A stretch of 64,000 nt of DNA from Ricordea florida (lineage: Eukaryota; Cnidaria; Anthozoa; Corallimorpharia; Ricordeidae). Positions 13,158 through 24,540 of this stretch are shown here, in pieces. The notes beneath the pieces were generated by a model. That model saw nothing but the letters and a program-made list of their open reading frames with translations. It ran no database searches and was not told the origin of the DNA. Position numbers and translations under genes: made by a program. The stretch's first letter is position 1. Each line of letters opens with the position of its first letter. The stretch spans positions 22,450,341 to 22,514,340 of the forward strand of contig OX453282.1 of NCBI GenBank assembly GCA_949710005.1, given 5' to 3'.

Positions 13158-13639
13158 CCTGCCTTCTAGGTAAGAATTCTCTTGGATAACTTACCTTGTA
13201 TTTCTTAGAATTTTACTTCAGCTACCAAGGATATGTAAAGAAATTACAACAAGTTTCAATGTGAAGTTTAATATCGCACATATATGACCATTTTACCTGG
13301 TTCAGCAAAGTGTGTATTGTGGTCATTTTAAACCATAATTTTTGTAAAATGCTTTCAAAATCAAACATGATAACTTAGAGCTGAAAAGAGACAAAAAAGG
13401 CTTTATAAGACAGACAAAACACCACTGAAGGTCAGGACTCTGAAAACGTCTCAATAAAGAAACAAGCTGGCTACCAAGTTAACCTGCCGGGTTACTAAGC
13501 AGAGAAGTTTCAAGCGTCAAAGATATTTTCTCTCAGCAGATTTACAGCTTTATTCACTGGGAAACATTTGGTTCTTTGTGACAAAATTGACTTCCAACCT
13601 AAATGCGAGTGGGTGCTTCAATATTTCTGGGCGGTACTG

Positions 13640-13712
13640 TACTGTAAAGACATTGTTATGTGGCATGGTTTTATCCTGATGTGGTGTGGTTTTGTCATAA
13701 TGTGGTGTGATT
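13640..13712. repeat. Short GTGGTGTGG repeat patch
   Basis: Three to four imperfect copies of an approximately 20-bp unit around ATGTGGTGTGGTTTTGTCAT. A related patch occurs at 15000-15085. Confidence 0.6.
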
Positions 13713-14570
13713 CTACTATAATTACTGATCCTCATCCAAACCCATTGCTTTCTGTCTGCATTATATCCCCAAATGCAGAGAGAAAAATAATGCAATCTAA
13801 GTGTGTGAGAAAAACGGGGGCAGCCTTTTTTGGTGACAAAAAAATTATCAGGGATAACCTTACACATGCTAAATCGACACACAGTATTATCAATCATAAA
13901 ACAAGCTGCATCATTAGAAACAATGCTGCATGCCTTACTTTTAAAAATGCAGCATGCTTCACATGCATATAATATCCACTTTTGAAGCACTTCTCCCATA
14001 ATTTTTACTGACTAGAAACAACCAAAAACACAGCAATAAGCATTTTTACAACAAAGAAGATTTGTAACTTACAGTTTCTGTCACTAATAACAGATTTCAA
14101 TTTTGGTTTCAGAAGAGTTAATAACAATATTTTTGCAGCTTCCCCCCTTAACAGTAAAATAATAATGCAGACTATGTACCAAACAATTGTTCCTCAGAAC
14201 TGCTTTCCCAGCAGCTTTGTGCCATTGTTCCAAACGACAATGGGTTGACTTTCAGAAACGATTGTGTTTGTCGAGCAATATGCAAATTGACATCTACCGT
14301 TGACACCTCGTTTATGGTTGCATTTTTCACACGTACATGTCACATGTTATACTCATGAAAACAATTGCTTATGTAACCATTACCATGAATAAAAACATCC
14401 ACTGAACGTTACAAATTGTTTGATTGTTTTCCACAAAAATACAAAAGGGCAGCAACATTTGGTGATCTAATTGTAGACAGAAAACAATGGATTTGGATGA
14501 CCACCAGTAATTATAACAGACAATTACTTCTGTTCCCAGCATTATTGGATATAATGCAAGCAGCCCTAAG
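13713..14570. other. Repetitive non-coding DNA
   Basis: A segment near 13725-13770 (CATCCAAACCCATTGCTTTC) recurs in inverted form near 14470-14515, so this stretch is likely built from fold-back repeats. No gene is supported. Confidence 0.45.
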
Positions 14571-14947
14571 GGACCGTTCATTTATTACGAGGGAGGGAGG
14601 CTGGTGGGATTTGAGGGGGGGCCATCCAAAAATAAACTGATTTTGAGGGGGGAGGCATCTCAAAATAAACTGCTTTTGAGTTGAGCCATCCCAAAAAAAT
14701 TAGGGAAAATGGCAATTGTGAACATGAAATATTTTAGAAATACTTTTATATCATAAAGTTTTAATCAGAAATTGAATTCTCTTTCTTTTGATTTGTGCTC
14801 TCTGATAAACAGCTCCCTGTTGTATTAGAAATTGAGGGGGGGGGGATCAACCAAAAAAATTACTGCTTCAAAGGGGGGTCATGCAATTTTTAAATGTTGC
14901 TTCCTGAATCACACCAGCTTCCCCTCCCTTGTAAAAAATGAACAGTC
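14571..14947. mobile_element. MITE-like element with G-rich ends
   Basis: Inverted ends: GGACCGTTCATTTATTACGA at the left, and the complement of a closely similar end (CCCTCCCTTGTAAAAAATGA) at the right. The interior carries GGGGGG-rich patches and AT stretches but no open frame of note. Confidence 0.6.
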
Positions 14948-14999
14948 ATTAAGCTGCCTGCATTATATCTAATAATCAGTAATTCTCCATTAGCTATCA

Positions 15000-15085
15000 T
15001 GGTGTGGTTTTATGATTATGTGGTGTGGTTTTGTGATTATGTGGTGTGGTTTTCTCATTATGTGGTGTGGTTTTGTCATAATGCA
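15000..15085. repeat. Short minisatellite, TGTGGTGTGGTTTTG unit
   Basis: Four tandem imperfect copies of about 20 bp (ATTATGTGGTGTGGTTTTGT), the same unit as the patch near 13640. Confidence 0.8.
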
Positions 15086-15983
15086 GTGCAGATTTGCTGT
15101 TATGAAGGTAAACTTATTGCTCATCTGGTGATTAATGTGTTTTTATCGTGACATGTTGACATCTTGTTGTGATGTGGTGTGTGTGTGCTTCTTTACATGG
15201 TGATATGGTTCTTTTATATGTGACTTGGTCTCGTCATCATGACATGTACGTTGTCGGATGTAATAACGATTCTCTCGCCGTAATTGCCAGACTCAACCTG
15301 TTCCAAATAACCACCTACTCACTCAGTTTTAAAAGTAGGTCCAGTTCCTTATAAAAAAAAAAAAGAATGGCTTTCCATTAAAATTACTGTCTGTCTAATC
15401 CTATTCACATTACAGTAATGCTTCAGTCAGCACCTTTTTAACTACCAGTATATGGAGTGCACTCCATAAACTACGATTACTTCTAGTTATTGGGGCTAAT
15501 TGCAGAATGCCCATTCACTTAATAGCACGATCACACTGCCTGACAAAATGGCCTTTTGTTGTCTGACTCAAACAAAGCGTTTCGACATGATTGTTGAATT
15601 CGGGGTGTTATCAACGTGACAAAATTTGTAAGAATTTCAATGTGCAACAATTAGAGTAAACACACTAAAGTTACCGGTTGTCCAATACTCCGACAAATTT
15701 ATGCATAGTATTGTATTGTATTATATGGCCATAATAATGGCTCAACAATGCATTCTAGAACGAGACAATACAACATTCAAACTTCAACTTTCAACTTTAT
15801 TTAACACTCTTGATTTACATTTTTCCATCAATCCTTACTCGCAAAATAGCCTAGCTAATCGAGGCAGGAAGGAAAATTAAATAAGAATGAAAATTACAAC
15901 AACAACAACAACAGGGTTGAAATTGAATTTAAAAACAAACAGTAAGTACGATTATATTTGAAAGTAGGTGAATAAAGCAAATG
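15086..15983. other. No gene seen
   Basis: Host non-coding DNA with an AAC microsatellite near 15897-15913. Nothing else is supported. Confidence 0.45.
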
Positions 15984-16569
15984 TCAATATTTACTAAATA
16001 TTTGAACTAAAGTTTGCACACCAACATAATTATCCTCCTGTATTAAAATATCCATTAGCCGACTCTGTAGGGCATTCTTAAATTTATACCTAGGTAGAGC
16101 ACAACCTCGTTTCCAGGGCTTTTCCCTAGAAAGAAAAATGGCGGACGGGAAAAGACCCTGGCATCGGCTGGTCACGTGTTCGTCTTAAATATTCATTGTA
16201 AATTGATGTATGAATGCCTGCGGTTAATTCTGCATTTTCATTGGTTGCTGGAATTTTCTCAAATTCTACTTGTCATAAAATATTTTTGAGAAGGTTGCGA
16301 GAATATCTCCACGTGTCACAGCAAGTCTAGTGTTTCGCATATTTTATGGAGCAGTCAATTCCAAAAAAACATTTATATTCGACATTATGTCGAATATGAA
16401 TTTTGCTGTCTTTACGGCGATGAATTCGAGAGCCGTTGCTTGATTCGTGTTTTTGGTAAAGTGAACTCACAACCAGCAGTTATTGGGGCAGATATTATAA
16501 AGACACGTTCCCCAAGATTGCTTTGCAGCTATCACAGATGAGACAGCTACAGCCTGTCAAATGTTGTGC

Positions 16570-17045
16570 GATAGATTTAGACAAAGATCTATCCTTGACG
16601 TGCGAACTCACTGCAAGCCAACAGAAACATTTCAGTACACGCATTTCGCTTCCTGCCATCAGGGGTCAGTAAAGGTTTCATCAAAGGCGAAGCATTTAGG
16701 CTGCTTCGAACTAAGTCTTCAAAAAATACTCTTGAAGAGAATATTGGAGCATTCACATCATGCCTTTACGCGAGAGGTTATCCAGATACTCTGGTAAATA
16801 AAGTCCTCTCAGAAGTGAAATTTGAAGAGAGAAAGTCAGCTCTTCAAAAAAATAAAAGAACGTACAATAGAATTCTTCCTTTTGTCACACAATACCACCC
16901 AGCGGTGCCTAATTTAACGAAATCGTATTGAACAAATAGCATTTAGTACAGGATCAACCTTTACTACGTGAGATATATTAAGAGCCTCCCATCATCTCGT
17001 ACAAAAGAGGAAAATCGCTCAAGGACATACTCGTGAGATCCAAAC
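16570..17045 (+). pseudogene. Penelope-like reverse transcriptase C-terminal relic
   Basis: Starting with C-K-P-T-E-T-F-Q-Y and shifting frame near 16672, the reading continues F-I-K-G-E-A...LLRT, ARGYPDTLVNKVLSEVKF and RILPFVTQYHPAVPNL. It shifts frame again to ISYKRGKSLKDILV. This motif order is that of the region just after the reverse transcriptase core in Penelope-like elements with GIY-YIG endonucleases. At least two frameshifts; no endonuclease is seen. Confidence 0.55.
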
Positions 17046-17099
17046 TCTAAAGGCAAAGAAACTACACTTGCGAACAGCGGGTGTCGTGTAGGCCTGTCA

Positions 17100-17560
17100 C
17101 AATCTTTTTTTAAAAATCTGTAAACATAATCTGGATATCTCCTTTCAGTAGGTTCGCACTGGGATTTTTTAACGGTCCATCAGCCTTGCTTTCTTCTGAA
17201 TGAAATGAGCTGTCGGTCGCTTCCGGCTCGTCTCAGAATAGCTGAAGAACATCGGCAGTGATTCCTCTATCCTGCAGCACTTTCAGTTGGTCCTCTATGA
17301 TGGAGTTTAAAGGACAAAAATCTATCACAATATTCTTGTCCGCCTTGACTGGCAAAAAATCCGGTAGCAGCTGAAATAGGAGAGACTTACCGAAACCAGT
17401 GGGTAGAACGGCGACAACATCTTACCCTTCCAGCAAATATTGAAAACACTTCACTTGAAGTGGCTTCAAACAAAACGAAGGAAAGCTACAACGATTTAAG
17501 GCCTATCCAAGTCGTTAAAGCACAGATATTTCACGAGGCGTAGTTTCACGCTTCTCTGCC
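17100..17560 (-). pseudogene. RecQ-like helicase fragment
   Basis: The minus strand encodes the beginning of a superfamily 2 helicase: a Q-motif-like LKPLQVKCFQ segment, Walker A V-L-P-T-G-F-G-K-S, and a P-L-N-S-I-I-E-D-Q segment matching helicase motif Ia. An in-frame stop precedes Walker A and the frame ends before the DEAH box. It is a truncated gene fragment carried inside the inverted-repeat element. Confidence 0.6.
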
Positions 17561-18188
17561 ATCTTCCTTTAGCCTTTTTTAATATGCAAAGCGCTAATTT
17601 ATTACACCCAGGATTTCAGGGTGTAAAATGAACACGTGACCAGCCGATGCCAGGGTCTTTTCCCGTCCGCCATTTTTCTTTCTAGGGAAAAGCCCTGGGA
17701 ACGAGGTTGGGTAGAGCACGATGACTATCGGCAATGCTATTTCATATCTTTGCACCAATACTTAAGAAAGAATTTTTCTTATGGTCTGTTCTCGAATGTT
17801 CAATGTAGAAATTGCCAGCCGCAGAAAGTCGTGTCTAATGATGATGTATTTGCGACAAATAGGTAAATATGTTGGAAATGTTCGGAGGCGTTACATTATT
17901 GAATACCTCGTGTATAATGAGGCAGATTCTTATAAAATAAAGAAGATTAGAAGGAAGAGCATTAGATAATTTGAACAATGGTACCGCATGGAATCTAAAG
18001 GATTTAAAATAAATCAAACGTAGGGCACGTTTTTGTAGAATCAAGATTTTTTCTAAATTTGTTGGAGCAGCTTGACCCCATACAGCTATACCATATGACA
18101 AGTATGGCTGTATAAGAGATCGATACATGGTTAGTAGAGTACAGGGCATTATAATATTCATAATGCATTTCAATACAATGCTGTTCAT

Positions 18189-18619
18189 AAATTTGTCAGA
18201 GTATTGGACAAGTATGCTAAAGTTACTTACATTGGTAAAGAGGTAATTCTGCCGTCTTCCCTGCGCGACTACGCAAGAATGTCCCTACTTCCGCCATTTT
18301 CATCACTTCTGCATAACTTCATAAACTGTGCGATAAAGTTCCTGAAAGTTGAGAGAAAACGCATTACCTTGCGTTTTAACGAATGAAAGGGAAAAACAGT
18401 ATAATCGCTCATCTTAGCAGGGATAAAAGACAAAATCAAACGATGACTACTGCGTTTCTCCCGTGCTACAACTCGTAGACTATCGAAGTCGCACCAAGCG
18501 AAATCCCCCACGAACTTACTCCACTGGCAAGAGATGCTGGGAAGTGGTACTTTCTTCCTATGTAGGGAACTGTAAGGGTTCTTTAGAAAACAGTCTCAAG
18601 AAAGTACGCGCGCTGATTG
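18189..18619. other. No gene seen
   Basis: Host non-coding DNA. Short open frames on both strands overlap each other and show no family motif. Confidence 0.4.
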
Positions 18620-18970
18620 GTTAGAAATCGTGTTTCTATTAAACAATTAAATTATGAGCTCGAGATTTCTATCGCGTGATAGTTGACGAGGGCGCAGCCT
18701 GAGTCAACTATCACGCATAGAAATCGAGAGCGAATAATCTAATTGTTTTAGTATAAATCTACTAGTCGTTCAAAACTTTGTCTTTTCTGGAACAGCCTCG
18801 ACCAGTAAACTGTCTAAATCTTCTTCACGGACACTGCGAAAACGTGAAGAAGCGGCCGCCATTACGCTACTCACTATCTGTCACAGAATAGATAGTGAGT
18901 AGCGTAGCCAATCAGAGCGCGGCATTTGTGATAGAACGCTAGTAGATTTATACTAAAACTCGATAGAAAC
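18620..18970. repeat. Cluster of nested fold-back repeats
   Basis: Several inverted pairs are stacked here: CGTGATAGTTGAC / GTCAACTATCACG (around 18675-18715), GCTACTCACTATCT / AGATAGTGAGTAGC (around 18866-18905), and TAGTATAAATCTACTAG near 18750 against CTAGTAGATTTATACTA near 18940. The arrangement suggests fold-back elements inserted into one another. Confidence 0.7.
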
Positions 18971-19088
18971 ACAGAACTAGCACGAGCTGTTGACGCGAGC
19001 AAAGAGAATTTACATTTTGATATTCAAAGTTAACAAGTTGCTTTTCTTTTTTTCATCGCGGAGTTTTCTAAAAGAAATAGAAAACATG

Positions 19089-19089
<1 letters not shown>

Positions 19090-19122
<33 letters not shown>

Positions 19123-19648
19123 CCCGGGGGGGGGGGGGTACTCCCTTACAGGAGCCTAATGGGGATGTGCCTCTGGATGGGGTCGCATTTTCACAACTGC
19201 AGTGACTATAATGGGGTCGCATTTTCAATCGAGTGACTAGAATGGGGTCACAAATTTTCGAATTTTGGGGGTAAATAGGGAATCAAAATGGGAAGATTCT
19301 CGGTTTAAAAGATCAGAAAGTTGTTTATTTAGGTGGAAGTAAAGTGCTCTTTATTCGCTTTAAAAAAATTGTGTCAATTCATTTTTGGATGACCCGGCTT
19401 TTTAAAGGACTGACAAGGTAGATGCATAAATAGAAAGTGACTAATTTGGGATCGCAACAATTACATTTTCCAAAAAGTGACTAAGATGGGGTCTATAATT
19501 GGCCAAAAAATAGACTAAAATGGGGTGGGGGCTCTGAGAGGCCAGCGGCACATGCCCAGCAAACATTAACCCAAGTACCCCCCCCGGGAAACACTCGTGA
19601 AAGTTTGGGAGAATTCGAAAAAATTGTGGAAACACTCGCCTGCGGCTC

Positions 19649-19679
<31 letters not shown>

Positions 19680-19714
19680 CTTCCACTCGTGTTTCTATAA
19701 CTCGATAGAAACAC
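19090..19714. mobile_element. Fold-back element containing a GGGGTACTCCC MITE
   Basis: Outer arms GTGTTTCTATCGAGTTATAG near 19095 and the inverse CTATAACTCGATAGAAACAC near 19695. An inner inverted pair begins with CCCGGGGGGGG...TACTCCC (around 19122) and ends with AAGTACCCCCCCCGGG (around 19590). The interior holds repeated GTGACTA..ATGGGGTC blocks. Non-coding. Confidence 0.65.
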
Positions 19715-19962
19715 GGTAGTAGTGGGAAATGGGGCATTCTAGCTCAAACTATTTTTCATTTTATTTTTTTGGCTCAAAATGGTTTTTATGTAAATTAGTT
19801 TCGTGTAATTTCGAAGTATTTTTTCATTTTAGTATTTTAGGGCATGGCTTATTGTGATTGGTGGGTGTGGCTATTAACATTTTGTGGCGTGTTATTAAAA
19901 ATGAAATTTTGGTTTAGGCGTGGCATGTGTTGGTATACAACTGCAAAAGAGAGAATTCAAAG

Positions 19963-20496
19963 ATGAATAATCTTGAGAAATTAAGTTCTATTGTTATTTC
20001 TTTTACAAATAAAAATAATTTGAAAACTTATGATTTTATTGAAGAAAATATACAAGAGTTGATTTGTAATATTTCAATGTATCGTACATTTATTGATTAT
20101 ATTGAATTTAATGTTACTTTCAATATATGGCGTGGTGGTTATTTTATTCATAAATACATAGATTTTGGTATAGATGAACTTGTTAGTGATTTAAAAAGTA
20201 TTTCTGATGAAATGTTAAGTGTATATATGAATCAATTAGAAATGGATGATATAAATTTAATTGAATTTGATCTTGATGATATTAATTTAATTGATGAAAT
20301 TCAAGTTATTATAAATACTGATCCATATAAAAGGTTACATAAAAGAATATTTGAAAATGTTGAATTAGATTTATTATATGATTCTAATAGGAGATTACAT
20401 AAAAAAGCATTTTACAATGATTTGTTGGATGACTTAATGCCTATAGCATGCATCCAACTAGGATACTTGAGGGGTGTCTTGATGTGGAGGAGTTAG
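19963..20496 (+). CDS. Unknown AT-rich ORF at the left end of the outer element
   Basis: About 177 residues from the ATG at 19963 (an upstream ATG at 19927 in the same frame is possible). Not recognised. The protein is acidic and rich in Ile, Asp and Asn, with a doubled D-D-I-N-L-I motif near the middle and two related segments (Y-K-R-L-H-K-R-I-F and N-R-R-L-H-K-K-A-F), suggesting an internal duplication. Codon use is very AT-rich, like the other outer genes. It lies upstream of PolB on the same strand, a position with no homolog in elements 1 or 2, so it may be cargo of the outer element. It may also be decayed at the C-terminus. Confidence 0.5.
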   Translation: MNNLEKLSSIVISFTNKNNLKTYDFIEENIQELICNISMYRTFIDYIEFNVTFNIWRGGYFIHKYIDFGIDELVSDLKSISDEMLSVYMNQLEMDDINLIEFDLDDINLIDEIQVIINTDPYKRLHKRIFENVELDLLYDSNRRLHKKAFYNDLLDDLMPIACIQLGYLRGVLMWRS

Positions 20497-20546
20497 AGTA
20501 TTTGAAAGAGCGTTGGGGTATAGATTGGTAATAGTATAATAATATA

Positions 20547-20575
20547 CATTTGTAACGCGACTCACGTTACAAATG
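20547..20575. promoter_or_regulatory. Perfect hairpin upstream of PolB
   Basis: CATTTGTAACG at 20547-20557 and CGTTACAAATG at 20565-20575 form an 11-bp perfect stem with a 7-nt loop, 75 bases before the PolB start. Role unknown; could be a protein-binding palindrome or RNA hairpin. Confidence 0.4.
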
Positions 20576-20650
20576 TTAAAAAATTTAAAGTTGGGCTTGG
20601 GCGAGCTAGTTATTGTTTTAAGGCTTAACCAATATTACACTAATTTCAAT

Positions 20651-23600
20651 ATGGAGAACTTACCAGTGAAAGAGCTGAGAGCAATCGCTAAAAAAGCTGG
20701 AGTACAGGGTTATGGTAAATTCAGAAAGGCTGAATTACTTGAGGTTCTAGCTGATGTTCAACCTGAGAACTTAACAGTGAGGGTACTAAGAATCATAGCC
20801 AAGAAACTTGATACAAAAGGATATGCCAAGATGCGAAAAACAGAACTTATAAATGCTATTGGATTAACTCAAGCATCTGAGGCTAGTATTCCAATTCCTG
20901 GGCCAATTAGACCTACAACAGCAAAACCATCTCGCGCTTCAAACAGGAGAGTGATTGATTTGGCAAGGAATGAAATTAAGAAGTTTACAGATTGGATTCT
21001 AACATACATCCCAGACTCAACTAAGAGGGCTGTGAGTAAAAGACTAAGAGATCTTCAGAGGAAGGTAGCTAGTATAGCTGAAGAACCACCACCACCACCT
21101 GATTATTTTATCCCTGAAAGACATCAAACAGCTCTGAAAGGGTTTTTGAGGACATATATAATAAAGGGTAGAAGTAGCTATGACCCAGCTTTATTCCTGA
21201 AGAAGGCTAGGTCACAGTTCTATGTATTAATACGTAAACAGAGGAAGCCACTATATTGAAGTGTATATTCACATGTGGCTTCATAAGGAGGGATAATCAG
21301 AATAATAGTGTTGTTGAGAGGAGTGAAGGGCACTTTCATTCATTGATGGAGACAGTAACAGCTTCAACAAACACATTTAATATGTTTGATAGAATTTCAG
21401 CTAGATTGATTGAATTGGTACAAAAATATGAGAATGAACGATCTGGATGGGTATTTGATCATGTTGTAGACCTTCGTATCCACATAAACCCATTTCAACC
21501 GTTTTCTGGAACTTCATATATTAAACTACCACCTAAATTGGCCGCTAAGAAGGCAATCATAAATGTTAAGAACGAGAAAGATCAGGAGTGCTTCAAATGG
21601 GCAATAACATCTGCTGTATTTCCAAGGGAGAAGAATGCTGAGAGACTGAATAAGGAGATGCGGGATAACTCTGAGAAGCTAGACTGGTCAGGAATAGAGT
21701 TCCCAGTGGCAGCACTTGGTACAACTCAGATTGATAAGTTCGAAAAGCAGAACTCTTATGGGATCAATATTCTTGGCTATGAGAATGATGAGCCAACACT
21801 AATTAGGCGTAGTAATAAGTCAGGGGTACCAAAGATAAACCTACTTTTAATATCAAACGATGATACAAATCCTTACTGCTGGATTAAGAACATTTCAAGA
21901 CTGATTATTTATAATAAACATCATGGAACTCGTTTTTACTGTGATAATTGTCTAAATTCATTCCGTTCAGGGGAATCATTAGAAGTGCATATGGAATATT
22001 GCCTTAATAATGAAGCAGTGAAAGTACAGATGCCCATGGACGAGGACGGTAATCCAAAGTACATCACTTTCAAAAACCGTAACAGAAAGATGCAAGTCCC
22101 ATTCGTGGTTTATGCGGATTTTGAGTGTTTTACTGAGAAGATGGACACTTGTTCACCGGACGATAAGGAGAGTTTTACTAATCAATACCAGAAACACAAG
22201 CCATCAGGTTTCTGTTATCTTATTAAGTGTTTTGATGATGAGGTATTTGAACCCAAGCTAGTGATGCGTACAGCAAACTCATCAGAGGATGATATTCCCC
22301 AAATGTTCCAGGAAAGCTTAGAGGAAGACATTAAGGAGATCTATAACCAATTCAAGTTTGAAAAGAGTCTTATAATGAGGATTAGTGATTATAAGAAACA
22401 TAATAATGCGACTCATTGCCATATTTGCGAGGGTGAATTAGGGGATGACAAGGTGATTGATCACTGCCATATTACAGGTAGGTATAGAGGAGCAGCTCAT
22501 AGTAAATGCAATCTGGAATTAAAGGTCCCAAAGTTCTTCCCAGTCATATTCCACAACTTGTCTGGATATGACAGTCATTTATTCATAAAGAAGATGGGGG
22601 TATCAGAGGGAAAGATAAACTGCATTCCTCTCAACGATGAGAAATACATTTCATTCACAAAGGAGATTGTGGTGGATACATTCAAGAAGGATGGGAAGGA
22701 GGTTCAGATTAAACGATCCATTAGATTCATAGACAGTTTTAGATTTATGTCAAGTGGTCTAGCTAGTTTGGCAGATAATTTACCAAGAGAGTGTCTGGAA
22801 AATCTTGATGGTTACTATGAAGGAGAAAACCTTGACTTATTGTCTAGAAAGGGTGTATTTCCATACGATTGGTTCGATGGTTTTGATAAGCTACAAGTGA
22901 CTAGTCTACCGCCAAAGGATGAATTCTACTCGAAGCTTTATGATGTTGATATATCTGAGGAGGATTATCAACATGCTGAAAACGTGTGGGAAACCTTTGG
23001 GATGGAAACCTTTAGGGATTACCATGACCTATACCTAAAAACGGATGTACTATTATTAGCTGATGTCTTCGAGAACTTCAGAGGCGTCTGTATGAGCAAT
23101 TATAAGCTGGATCCTGCATGGTACTATACTGCACCTGGATTGGCCTGGGATGCTACATTGAAAACAACTAAGGTGGAATTGGAACTATGGAGAGATCCAG
23201 ATATGCTTATTATGATTGAGAATGGAATTAGAGGTGGGATTTCAACGATTTCCACTAGGCATGGTAAAGCTAACAACCCATATATGAAGGAGTATGATTC
23301 AGCCTTGCCTACAAAGTACATCACATATTTGGATGCGAATGGACTGTATGGCCACGCAATGACCAATAAGGCTTTACCAACTCACGGGTTTGAGTGGATG
23401 GATGACCAAGAATTATTAAACTGGAAGGACCATCCATGTATATTGGAAGTGGATTTGGAATACCCACAACAGCTACACGATTTACATAATGATTATCCCT
23501 TAGCTCCAGAGAGACTGGATGTGGAAGGGGTAGACAAGCTAATTCCGAACCTTATGGACAAAACAAAGTATATACTACACCATGAAGCACTGAAACAGTA

Positions 23601-24540
23601 CCTGTCTCTTGGATTAAAATTAACCAAAGTACACAGAGGGATCAAATTCGAAGAATCAGAGTGGCTAAGGCCTTACATTGACTTGAATACTAGTCTTAGG
23701 GCTAAAGCTGAGAATGACTTTGAAAAGGACTTCTTCAAACTGATGAATAACTCAGTATTCGGGAAGACAATGGAGAACATCAGGAAGAGAGTGGACATTC
23801 ACTTGGTAACGAATGAGAAGCAAGCACGCAAGTTGATTGTTAAGCCAAACTTCCACCATAGGAACATCTTTTGCGAGAAATTGACCGCGTTCCATATGAA
23901 GAAAACCAAACTGCTCTTTGATAAACCCATTTACTTAGGCTTATCCATTCTGGACTTGAGTAAGATTACCATGTATGATTTTCATTACAACTACATAAAG
24001 CCTAAGTATGGGGATAAAGCCAAGTTGCTGTTCACAGATACGGATTCACTAGCCTATGAGATAGAGACTGAGGACTTCTACAAGGATATAAGCCCAGATG
24101 TCAGGGACAAGTTTGACACCAGCAACTATCCAAAGGACCACTCATCTGGAATTGAAACGGGAGTTAACAAGAAAGTTGGAGGCATGTTCAAGGATGAAGC
24201 TGGTGGTGAACAGATTACTGAATTTGTAGGTCTAAGGGCTAAACTATATACCTTCAAAACGGATAAACAGAAAGAAGTCAAGAAGTGTAAGGGTGTGAAT
24301 AAGGCAGTTGTGAGTAAGAGTATAAGTTTTGAGGACTATAAGACTTGTCTTTTCAGTGGGCAATCTCAGAGAAGGAAGATGAATACGATTAGAAGCCACA
24401 AGCATGAAATCTACACTGAAACAGTTAATAAGGTTGCATTATCACACGAGGACGATAAACGTGTGATAATGGAGGATGGAATAAATACTTATGCACATGG
24501 TCACTTCAGAACACTATCAGGTGGCAGTTCGGTATCCTGA
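20651..24540 (+). pseudogene. polB: Outer element protein-primed DNA polymerase B with HNH module (frameshifted)
   Basis: Replicative DNA polymerase of the viral/organellar type B family (DNA_pol_B_2). I chose the ATG at 20651 because it aligns with the start of the element 1 PolB. Two SAP/Rho-N-like repeats open the protein (K-E-L-R-A-I-A-K-K and V-L-R-I-I-A-K-K). A frameshift near 21253-21258 breaks it before a Cys/His zinc finger (around 21930-22005). Exo I (YADFEC, near 22111) is followed by an endonuclease VII-like HNH cluster (HCHICEGEL...DHCHITGRYRGAAH, near 22410-22515), Exo II (NLSGYDSHLF), Exo III (YLKTD), motif A (DANGLYG, near 23335), motif B (NNSVFGK, near 23745), motif C (TDTDS, near 24033) and a K-L-Y motif. 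Catalytic residues are intact, so the break is recent or the only inactivating one. Confidence 0.9.

Larger units (their letters stand above)
16103..17709. mobile_element. Inverted-repeat DNA transposon, possibly Mutator-like
   Basis: Inverted termini of about 79 bp (AACCTCGTT.CCAGGGCTTTT ... GGTCACGTGTTC) at 16103-16181 and 17630-17709, flanked by a direct GGTAGAGCAC repeat at 16093-16102 and 17710-17719. A 9-10 bp duplication with long termini is typical of Mutator-like elements, but no transposase is visible, so the superfamily is inferred. Inside are degraded reverse-transcriptase and helicase fragments, probably passengers. Confidence 0.75.
15984..18188 (-). pseudogene. Non-LTR reverse transcriptase relic split by a transposon
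   Basis: On the minus strand 18188-17720 reads the thumb and C-terminal part of a non-LTR reverse transcriptase (TMYRSLIQPYLSYGIAVWG, then ILILQKRALRLIYF). It continues into an H-R-A-L-P ending that resumes after the inserted element as R-Y-K-F-K-N-A-L and stops at 15984. The two halves flank the 16103-17709 element, so this retrotransposon fragment was already present when that element landed. It contains in-frame stops and lacks the catalytic core. Confidence 0.75.

Noticed and set aside
13550-13999. Overlapping open frames on both strands near the GTGGTGTGG patch
   Set aside because: They derive from repeats and show no family motif.
21253-21258. Intron between the two parts of the outer PolB
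   Set aside because: The parts abut with a shift of a base or two; there is no room for an intron.
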